Assembly: GCA_032622095.1 (NCBI GenBank)
Contig: CP136062.1
Coordinates: 37,200,918-37,264,917 of the forward strand
Direction of reading: 5' to 3'
DNA from: Siphonodentalium dalli
Lineage: Eukaryota > Mollusca > Scaphopoda > Gadilida > Siphonodentaliidae
DNA: 64,000 nucleotides
Part shown: positions 28,401 to 40,400 of the stretch, one piece after another
Position numbering within the stretch: position 1 is the stretch's first letter
How the letters are laid out: each line of letters opens with the position of its first letter
The notes under the pieces: generated by a model
Told to the model about the DNA's origin: nothing
The model's input: only the letters and a program-made list of their open reading frames with translations
Database searches by the model: none
Program-made: the position numbers and the translations under genes

Positions 28401-31400
28401 TCTTTTCTCTTCTTTTATTACTTGAACATCACTCCAGAAGAATAATGGACTATTCCAATGTATACTTTGTTAACTGAGTGGAAGATTCAATTTAGTAAAG
28501 ATAAGGTTAACCACATATATAGCCAGTAGAAATTTTCAACATGAACATTTGTAATAATAATGCAGACTATTTCCTTGTTTCATTGTATAATCATCACTGA
28601 TTTTAATGTTGATAAATATATATTGTCCATACTATATTCCCTTTTTCATTTTCACTTATGTTTCTGGATGCTCTTTTGAAGATGTAACTCAAATTTTTTG
28701 AATCTCTGGGTTTTTAAGACTATTTCAAATTCTCAAAGGCTCACTGGATCCTACTTGAATAAACATATATTTTTGCTTTATGTTTAGATGGTTTTGGAGA
28801 TTGGAGAACCGATGGATGTAATATCATAAGACTTGCCAAGAATGTCTGCACAGTGCACTGCTATCATCTCACCAACTTTGCTATTCTACAGGTAGGTGTT
28901 CCGAAAATTACAGTAATGCCCTAATTGATCGACTCCGTAACCACAATAGAATTATGGGAAAAAATTTCAGGATTTAGTCGGAAATATGGCTCGTTGCCAT
29001 TCATCGGAAAGCTCTCAAATTGAGAGCTTTCCGATGAATGGCAACAAGCCATATTTTCAACTAAATCCTGAAAAATTACCCATAATTCTGCTGTGGTTAA
29101 GGAGTCGATTAGTTAGGACATTACTTTAAAACTCTGGCAGACTGTTGACAACTAAGGCCCATGTCATGCTATCATGGTTTGGCTCAACATTGGCGCATCT
29201 CTGGCATGTGCTATGTTTTTTATGTGTACCCATACCATGTATGGTACACATAATGCCGACGTCCGGATAAACCATCCGTCGTTCGTCCGTCCGTCTGTCT
29301 GTCCGTCCGTCTGTCCGTCTGGCCGTCTGTCCGTAGACACTTGCTATCCGATTCGATTACTGGAGTATCTTTTATCGGATCATGTTCAAATTTCATGTGC
29401 ATGTTTACAATGACACACCCCTCACCTGTATAGTTTTTGGTATAGATCGATTGATCGGTTTAGAAATTATTAACACTTTGCATCCACACATGGGCATGTG
29501 CTATCCGATGCAATAACCAAAGTGTTTTTTGTCCGATTCTGTTCATATTTGAGATGTAGGTTTATGATGACACACCCCTCACCTGTATAGTTTTTGGTAT
29601 CGATTGGTTTAGAAATAATTAACCCTTTCACAGACTGCCATCCAAAGCAATAAGTAAAATATGTTTCTTCTGATTTACCTCATATTTCTTATGGTACCTA
29701 GGTTTTCCTTAGCACTCTCTTCATCTGTATGGATTTTGGTTTTGGTTAATTAACCCTTATACTCTTGAACCAGGGTTATTAATGAACACTATTTGATAGT
29801 TTTAAACATTAATTAGGTGTGATGTCCTGTATGCAAATTTTATTGTAATAGTTGCATTTAATATAATGCTATCAATAAATTATCATGTGAATATCCAATA
29901 TGCAAAGTTGAGACTACATTTGTTTTACATATACCTGTAATCCCAAAGCTATTTTAATAGCCATATGGTGGAGTGGTGGACAACTCTATTAGAAATATAA
30001 TGATAACATTCCCTCTTGGCCAGTGCTAGTTGGAGACAGACAAATAACACTGGGGATAAATGTTTATCAACAAGCCAATAATGCAGCTGTACTCACAGAA
30101 GCTAACCTCAGTGTCAGCATCTGGGCTGTGTGCATTGTTTGTTTATTTTTATAAAGTCTCACATTCCTATAATCTTATCTCACACCTCACTACTGCACAT
30201 AGGTATCTGGTGTCTGCTGTCTATACACTTGTATCTCTCCAGTGATAACCTATCAAAGAAATATTCAAGTGACATACATACCTGGTACAGTCCACTAATT
30301 GTATAGAGTTAGAATTATTAGCCCTGGTCATCAATTGTACTGGCTATATTATATTGACAATTTATTCATTATATTATATCTCCAGGTTTCTCCTCCTTCA
30401 CTTACATGGATTTTTGTTGTTAAAAATTAACTATTCAACATTCATGATATTTTAACAGAAATACTTGTTTTCTGATATATCTCATTTTATGTTGGATTAT
30501 TTTGACACACTCTTTGCCCCTATTGATTGATTCATTTATTTTGATTTTTATGTGTACCCATACCATAGTATGGTACACATAGCTTCGACGTCTGGATTGA
30601 CCACTAGTCATTTGTCCGTCTGTCTGTCCATGGACAATTTATGCATGGTGCGATAACGCAAACATTTTTTATTCGATCTGAACCAAATTTTGTATATGTG
30701 TTTCTCAGCCCAAGTTCGAGTTCGATTGTGGGTTCGATCAGTATTTTTATTACGGAGTTATGGCCCTTCTTCGACTTAGAATTCACGCTTGCCGCAATAA
30801 CTCAAAACAAATTTATCTGATTGAAACCAAATTTTGAATGTGAGTTTCTCAGCGCAAAATACAGATAGAATTAATTAACAGAATTATGGCCCTTTTAGAT
30901 AGGATTTTAGCGTCCAAGCTGAAAATAGCTAATCACTATCGCCAAGGTATGGGTTAAACATCTGCCGATCGTGATCGGCCTCTCGTTTAATTTATACATC
31001 AAGCCAGCTGGCATGTACCATAATCGTATAGTTCAGACAATTTTAGCATTTGTGATACAAAATGCCGTCTACTATAATCATTTCCCTTGGGAAGTTCACG
31101 AAAATATGACAATGCACTATAAACTGGCTTGTGTCTTTATTTATACTTCTATATACAGTGCATGAATCTCAGAAATGCGTTCGTTGGCTTCAAAATCTGG
31201 ATCTTGTCATTTATCTCCCTTGAACCATCATATATATCTTTGCAATTAAGGGTCAGATTATTCTAGCAGTTCTTGGTACCTAAAGGGACAACGAAGAAAA
31301 TAATATTTTCAACCTATCAAATGTATTAAAATCCATTGTTTCTGTTGTCTCTCCATCTTAAGTTATTCCCAAATTTTGTGAAATGTCCTTGTCAGTCAAT

Positions 31401-34400
31401 GCATGCATGTCCCTGTAGCACTGCATACTGAACCATTGCCTTCAATGCATATTGACAACATACGGCCAAGTGTCAGCATGTCTCTGGCCCGATGCTGTTT
31501 TATACATGTACATCATGCAAGACATGGGTTGCGCTAGGATGACACAGAGATGACGTAGTGACGCCAAAAACTTCAAATTGTGCATGCCCTCTGCCAAAGG
31601 GGCTCTAAATGGGGGTTTATCTTCCCTTAATTTTCTTAGCATGACCTGTGTTTAGCATGTCATATAAAACAGCGTCGAGCCACAGATGTGCACACTGATT
31701 AAACTGTGTCGATGAAAGAAGCATTGCCTCTGGTTTGACTCTGATAAAATAAAATAATGACATTTCTTCTAGTTTTGGATTATAAATTTCTTAAGAGTTT
31801 CAGCTTTGTGCGAGATTGTGTTTATGTTAATACAGACTTATATATTTTTTGCACATTTACCCATTGCGACTGCCTTTAAAAACCTTCCATTCACATTGAT
31901 ACAGCATTGAGACTGACTAGATTCATTCTTATGTTTACAGGACTTATCACCATATAAGGTGATACCTAGCTACATGATGGAACCAGCTATCTACGTCGGC
32001 AGCTGTCTGTGTATAATCCTACTGATGGGAGTCTTCATCACATACGCCTCATGCTTTAGGTAATACAGTAATGCTCAAAATAATCGACTCCTTAACCACA
32101 GCAGAATTATGGGTAATGTTTCAGGATTTAGTCGGAAATATGGCTTGTTGCCATTCATCGGACAGCTCGATGAATGGCAACAAGCCATATTTCCAACTAA
32201 ATCCTGAAAAGTTACCCATAATTCGGCTGTGGTTAAGGAGTCAATTATTTAGATCTCAACAAAAGCCAGGTTCTGTAACATTTTTTGCTTCTGTTTACAT
32301 AACAAAGGAAAAACATTTGACAATAACATACTGTTTATGCCATATTTCTGTTTGGTATAAGAACAAAGTCTGTCTATATTTTACTATTATTTCTGTTTAT
32401 GGTGGATTTTGACGGAGGTGATTATTTTAACAGCATACCCACCGCCATCGCCGCCCGTATCTTTAAATCTAAAATGTCTTAAAGATGAATTATCTCTTCC
32501 TGATACTTTTTATATAGAAATGCTTCTATCAATTAATATTGATTTTACATTGATATTTTCTTATATCAATTGGGCCATTTTTTTCCTTAATATTTCTAGA
32601 ACAGACCATCACGAAGAATTCACACGATCTCAGATAGAGTTCTTCCGCTTGCTAGGCTCCCGAGCCGTAAAATGTCCCTATTTCATTGTGTGTATTATAC
32701 CAGAAAATTTGAAATAAGATCAATATTTGATAGAAATATTTCCGGACACGAGTCTTCCATTCATATTTATTATTTTATAACCAAGAAGCTATATAAAACT
32801 TTAACCATTCTCGGACAACTCAGAGATTATAACATAGAGCAATGCCTTAAATAATCGAATCCTTACCACAGCAGAATTATGGGTAATTTTTCAAAATTTC
32901 GTCGGAAATATGGCTTGTTGACATTCATCGGAAAGCTCTCAGTGAGAGCTTTCCGATGAATGGCAACAAGCCATATTTCCGACTAAATCCTGAAAAGTAA
33001 CCCATAATTCTGCTGTTGTTAAGGAATCGATAATATAGGGCATTACTGTATGTGTCATGTGTAGGCAAAATATGTATTCATTTAGAAAATTCCACATCAC
33101 ATTCTTTTGTTTCAGGTTCCTGAACGTTCCGAAGAAGATGAAGCATTCTGTGATTAACATCTGTATCGCAGTGGGCCTTCTCGTTGTGACCTTCACCATT
33201 GGTATAAATCGAACGGATTTCTATCTGCCGTGCCGGATTATTGGAATCGTCATACACTATCTAACGTTATGTGTGATGTTCTGGATAACGATAACTTCAA
33301 AGTGAGTACTTCTTCAATATAAACACTCTACACACACATACAGTAATGCTCTAATTAATCGACTTCTTAACCACAGCAGAATTATTGGTAACTTTTCAGG
33401 ATTTTGATGGAAATATGGCTTGCTGTCATTCATCTGAAAGCTCTCGCCGAGAGCTTTCCAATGAATGGCAACAAGCCATATTTCCGACTAAATAATGAAA
33501 AGTTACCCATAATTCTGCTGTGGTTAAGAAGTCGATTAATTAGAGCATTACTGTACAGCCCACTGGCGTGTTCAAACGTTTTATCTGTTGTTCTTATAGA
33601 TATTAAAGGTGGCATCCTTAAAGGGGTACATTACACCAAGCCTTGAAATAGGGTGTCTGTCATTTGCAGAATGAGGTCCCCAGAGGGTGAATTTAGTGAT
33701 GCTAGCCCACATAGTTGGCTAGCATCACCAAATTCACCATCTGGGGACCTCATTCTGCTTACACCTCAGCAGAATGAGGTTCCCAGAGGGTGAATTTAGT
33801 GATGCTAGCCCGCTATGCGGAGTCGCATCACTATAATTCACCCTCTGGGGACCTCATTCTGCAAATGACAGACACCCTATTTCAAGGCTTGCAGTACACT
33901 GAATCCAGCCATTTATAGGACCATCTCCTATTATACTCAACAAAATGTATGCAACAATGAATGAATTTGAGCCATGGATGAGTGAAAATACATTCATGCG
34001 CTCTATGACGATGCAAACAGCGTGGTAATTATAATGAAAATGAGTTGAAGACTCTAGTCATGAACTCATTTTCATTGTAACTACCATGTTGTTTGTAATG
34101 TTCATAAGAGCATATGAGTGTATTTTACACTAATCCATTCAATGGCTCAAATTCATTCATTTGTTGCATATATTCTGTTGAGTATAAAAGGAGATGGTCC
34201 CACAAAAGGACGGATTTAAGTACAGTACCCCTTTAAAGTGATGTGAAACACTCCAGTAGAGTGGCCAAATAGAAATGGGGAATAATCTTGCTCAAAGTAG
34301 TTATGTTTACACATATTTTATCCAAATTGACCACACACACCGTCATTCTTATCTATTAATTAAATCAAGTGATTCGAGATGGCGAAATCTTTTTCATTAG

Positions 34401-37400
34401 TTTATCATTGATAGTTGCGTCCCGAATCAAGAAGTAAATATTTACAATTGAGCGTAGTTCATACGATGTTTTCTGTGGAGGGGTACGGTCGATTTGCTTG
34501 AACTTTTCGGCGAGTTAGTAGAATGTTACATTCCTCCAGTTGACATTTTGCATGAATACTAACTTAACAGTTTCACGCACCCGAACAAGTCCATAATATG
34601 TCTTTAATTATCGGCTGTATTGCAGCAACATACATTTTATAACATTCACTGTATACATTATTATATAATAGGCCTTTATTATCAAGTTTCATGACTAATT
34701 ACATAATCCTTCACAATGTCCTTCCCCGTAATGTCCAATGCTCAAAATAAGTGGCTGGTCAGGGTCATTGTCCGATGAAAAAAAGCTTATGTCCAGTGCA
34801 CTTCTGTATCTGTCGGACATATTTTCCAATGCAAATTTTTAAACAATCTGTGTCTGGGTACATCCAAGGAGCCATTACTGGCCAAATCGGACATTGAAAG
34901 TAAAAAATAATTCTTTTTTAATTTCAGATCAATTCAGAGTGAATATAATTATTTCATTTGTGAATTGCATATGTAGTTATTAATAGACGTAAAGTTTTTT
35001 TCCTGGGTGGCGTTTGGACACTCACTAAAATGAGTGTATCATTGACGAATAATAAGTTGATTGGAAATTTAAATACTGTCTCATACAGTACATCTAAAAA
35101 TTTGACAGGCACCATTTTGAAATGACCAACACCATACATTTGTCATTTTGACAGTCAGTAAAAATAAAATTATTTTGAGCCTTGTTAACGTCATGTCATG
35201 CTGGAGGGGTCGTTCTCTATGCATATTCTTGGATCTTATCATATTATAGAAATATAGGATCTCTAATGAGTCACAATCCTATACGAAATTTATTAACCGA
35301 GTGCACTCTATTTGATTTGAATCAAATTTAGTAGACGAGGTTGGTAAATTTAGTACAGAATTGCGACAAATTTGAGATCTATTTTATCATATAATCACAT
35401 TTTATCAACGAAAAACAATCTTAAAACTGCTGGGGTTATAAAAATTAATACTTATTTCCTGATCACAAAGAGGAAGTAAAGACACCTTCAAGAAAAAATA
35501 TATCTCCATTCTCAATGGGTCATTTCATGTTGACAAAAATTGTTCAACCACCCTTATCGCCCATGTTTATCTCACAGTCAACACTATTAAAATAACCCAA
35601 CATGAATCGAATATCATAATTATATTCTAAATTAACATAATAATAAAGTTCCGGCATTGAGATCGACATCATTGCACTAAGTTCTTACATCACTGTGCAT
35701 GCCGATAATACACATGTCTTACTAAAAAATATGCGGCCGGCTTTAGGGGTTAATTATGTGATAATTGACTATATCGTGTTCACTTTATTTATTTCAGCAA
35801 CATGTTGAAGAAATTTATAAAGATTGAGAAACCTCCACCTCCACCTGTCGAACCTCTGATGATGCCCCTACCACCGAAGCCGATGATACGATTCTACCTG
35901 CTGGGCTGGGGTGTGCCGTTAATCGTGTGTGGGATCACTGCTGCTGTTAATCTAGATCACTATGCCGAGCCTGAATAGTACGTTGATTCCACAAATAAAT
36001 ATAACCCTTTCATGAAGGGAGCTGCACTGGTGCAGCATTAATAACATGTGCATTCTTTTATATATGCGAGTCTCCCATAGGAGCCTCGCATATATAAGAG
36101 AATGCACTGGCTTAAAAGGTCAGGTAAATATTGTTAGGCCAATGTATTCTCTTATATATGCAAGGCTCCATATGGGAGACTCACATATACATATACACAT
36201 ACACAGGGTTTTCGCAAAATTTCAGAATATCGGATATTGTGTTTTGAACTATATTTTTAAAGTGTCCCCGTCATCTTAAATCATGCTGTCCCCGTCATCT
36301 TAAATCAGATGTTAATGATCATAAGTAGGTATATTCATGCGATGAAGGGTATCCGATGTCTAAACAGGCTTTATTAATTAGCTATAGGTTATCGGCCGCA
36401 ATAAGTAGAACGCTGCCCGCGTCATAAGTTACAAAAAGTCAGCCAATAAGTAGAAAACGCGGCCAATAAGTAACAAAAAGTCGGCCAATAAGTAGAAAAC
36501 GCGGCCAATAAGTCAAGGTGACGCAACTGACGTCATACGTAATTAGCTCGATCGGCAAAGAATATTGGGTCGACGGAAGATAGATTGCAGTTGATTTTGA
36601 ATGACTTATGGACAGTCACTGTTGTTGAGAGTAAATTTACATGTACGAGGATGAACTACATGTATCCGTATCAATATCATTCCCAGTGGAAACTGACAGT
36701 ATATATATATATAGTATGAAATCGCTGCAAGTTCTTCACAAAGTTCACAAGAATAAAAATTGCTGGAATTATTGTTAATTTAATAAAACACACAATGGTA
36801 AAGAGCTCTATGTTAATATATTCATCGTGTGAAACAATTATTACATTGTTGCTAATTAATAAAATACTTATTAATTGGTTGTTTCCACATTGACCGAGTT
36901 ATGAGGCCTCGGTCTGTCGTATTAGCCTTCGGCCTGCAGCCTCAGGCCAATACGACAGACCTCGGCCTCATAACTCGGCCAATATGGAAACAACCAATTA
37001 ATAACATATAGGATTAATACATGTTTCTAATTCAGCTACCTCAGAAATTTAATAAAACTCCGCGCAAACCACCAGGGGTCACTTGTTTTGTTTGTCTCAA
37101 GTGTTAGTGGACAAGCTTTTAAATAGTGTGTCTGTCATTTACAGAAAATGGTCCCCAGAGGGTGAATTTAGTGATGCTATCCCACACGGCAGACTAGTAT
37201 CACCAAATTCATCTCTGGGAACCTCATTCTGCTGACGCCTCAACTGCTATGGGAGGCCTAGGGTCAGATTGAAGTTCCCCAGTTGAAGTTGGTGATATTA
37301 AAGGTGGATTATCTCTTTGTAAACATGTATTATATAGTTACCGGGGTATAAAATATTAGATTTGAATCGAAGACTCCTGTCCGGAAATGCTTCTATCGAT

Positions 37401-40400
37401 TAATATTAATTTTATTTCGAATATTTTCTGGTCTAAAAAGGTGTGTTTGTTCAGCTAACGAACAATAGTGGTTACTGTTAACAGGGACCAGAAATTATAT
37501 TGTGCAATTTTGTCACAAATAAACGTTAATTATACTCATTATCGCTTATATCTGTGGAACAAAACAATACAAACAATCAATCTGTGACATTTGACATTCG
37601 ATGCGTAGCCGTAGGAACAGCACAGTGCTCTATATCGCAATACGGTCTCATCCGAATGGTCGGTTCTAAAAATAGTAACATAAATGGGCCCGATTTAATA
37701 TTCGAAATAAAATCAATATTAATTGATAGAAGCTTTTCCGGACATAGGTCTTCAGTTCATATCTATTATTTTATACCCACGCAACTATTTAAAATTTGTT
37801 ATTTAAAGAGATAATCCATCTTTAACCTATTAGTCACCTTGATTTTGCATTTTGTCTTCTGCAAATTAGGGGATATAGAAACTGAACAGAAGGGATAAAG
37901 TAACTAAAAACAATTTAATTTGAGACAATAGATACTTCCCAGAAGATGAGGCCTAAGCATAATGAGGTCCCCAGAGGGTGAATTTAGTGATGCTATCCCA
38001 CATGGCAGACTAGCATCACTAAATTCATCCTCTGGGAACCTCTGAGGCCTCAACTGCTATGAGAGACCTAGGATCAGATTGAAGTTCCCCAGTTGAAGTT
38101 GGTGATGTTCACCCATTAGTCACCTCGATTATGCATAATTTACGTATAAATTATATACATTGACTTAATTATTACGTATAAATTATATACAGTGATTTAA
38201 TTATACAGCAAGTTAAATCTTTCATGTCAGTTATATACAGTGACTTAAATCTTGCATATAAATTATATACAGTGACTTAATTCTTACTTATAAATTAATT
38301 ATACAGCAAATTAATTCTTACGTATAAACTATATATAGAGACTTTCAATGGATGAATCATTATCATTTGTTTATTGGCGAAAATTTTTCCCAAATTGAGG
38401 CATATTTGTTTACAATTGTGCATCGTAGAGATGTTGTGTTTTCTGAGATTGTTCGATCGGCGTGGCAGGAATTATCGGTAATATCAGTTGAATGCAACAT
38501 TCTTTCAGTGGGCAAAGTGCCTCGGTACTTACAGTAATGCCCTAAATAATCAACCCCTTAACCACAGCAGAATTAGTTACCCATAATTCTGCTGTGGTTA
38601 AGGGGTCGATTAATTAGGGCATTACTGTACTTATCTGTTCTATTCACTGAAATGAGCACATAATATCTCTTTAATGAGTACATTATATCTCTTTAATGAG
38701 TACATAATATCTCTTCAATGAGTAAATAATATGTCTTTAATTTTTGCTGAATATTTTCCTTGCAGTTGTTTCCTGGCATGGGAGCCGAGTCTCGGAGCAT
38801 TTTTTGGACCAGTTGCCCTTCTCGCTCTGCTCAATCTCATCTTCTTTATGAGAATGTCGTGCGTGATTCGAGGCGCATCAAACGTACTTAACAATTCATC
38901 AGAGGCTGACATCCACACGAACGAAATTGAGCTTGCACCAAACAACAATACTCGCCAACAAGATACGCGCTCAATCCACAGTGATGATTCCGACACGTTG
39001 AGCGTTAAAAGCATTCTCGATGCTGAACGGCGCCCTATAACGCAGATGCGAGCTTTAGTAATGCTACTATTCCTGTATATTGTGATGTGGGTATGCGGTG
39101 CTCTGGCTATCGCAAAACCTTTTCGTTCTATTATTCCAATGCAGGGAGTGATATTTAGTTATTGTTACGGCGTGTTTAGTGCCATGTTCGGATTATTTAT
39201 GGTCATCTATTATTGTTTCTCGCGGAAAGACGCTAGAGCGATGTGGAGGCGATTCTTTTGCTGCGAGCCACTTCCTTCGAAATCTAGTCAGACATCGCAG
39301 CTTAATGGTCATGTGATTCAAGCGGAAAGCAATAACGAGATAGATAATCTCTCGGGTAAGAATTATAATCTGGCGAAAGCAGAACAGTTACGAAATCGTC
39401 CCCACAAACAGACAAACGTGATAAATGCTCAAAATAGTTCCATCACAGAAGGATCTGTGACGGGCTCCCTGGATATGACTCCAAGCTTTTATAATCCCAG
39501 ACAAAATGGTGTCGCAAGGAAATTCTGGGAGAAGAAGCATCATTCTAAGATAATCAACAAGGATTTCTGTAAGGAATTCGGGAGTGGGAACGAAAGCAAT
39601 ACAGATATATCGTCTGTGTCGAAACTCGGGAAGCTACTTAATCAGACCTCGAACAGCGATAGTAAGTACACATGGACATAGTTGGGGAGGGTAGGCGGAT
39701 GGTTTTGGGGTGGGGTGTTGGTACTCAACAACAAGCCTTGAAATAGTGTGTCTGTCATTTACAGAATGAGGTCCCCAGACGGTGAATTTAGTAATGCTAC
39801 CCCGCATAGCGGGCTAGCAGTAGCATTAGTCATCCAGCGTCTGCGGCGCATAATATAGTATGGGAGGTGGGTTCAGTCTGCTTTCTCGGTGGACAAATCT
39901 AGGGGCGCCTGTGGCGCATAATATACTATGGGTAGCGGGATGGGCGGGCCACCTTATACATATTATTTATGTGGGCAGTAGCATTAGTCATTCAGCGTCT
40001 GCGGTGCATAAGATACTATGGCAGCTGGGTTCAGTCTGCTTCCTCGAGTAAATACTCTAATGATCTAGGGGCGCCTGTGGCGCATAATATACTATGGGTA
40101 GCGGGATGGGGTGGTGGGCGGGCCACCTTATACATATTATTTATGTGGGCAGTAGCATTAGTCATTCAGCGTCTGCGGCGCATAAGATACTATAGGAGGT
40201 GGGTTCAGTCTGCTTCCTCGGTGGACAAATCTAGGGGCGCCTGCGGCGCATAATATATTATGGGTGACGGGATGGGGTGGTGGGCAGGCCACCTTATACA
40301 TATTATTTATGTGAGCATTAGTATCCAGCGCCTGCGGCGCATAATATACTATGGGTGGCGGGATGGGGTGGTGGGCGGGCCACCTTATACATATTATTTA

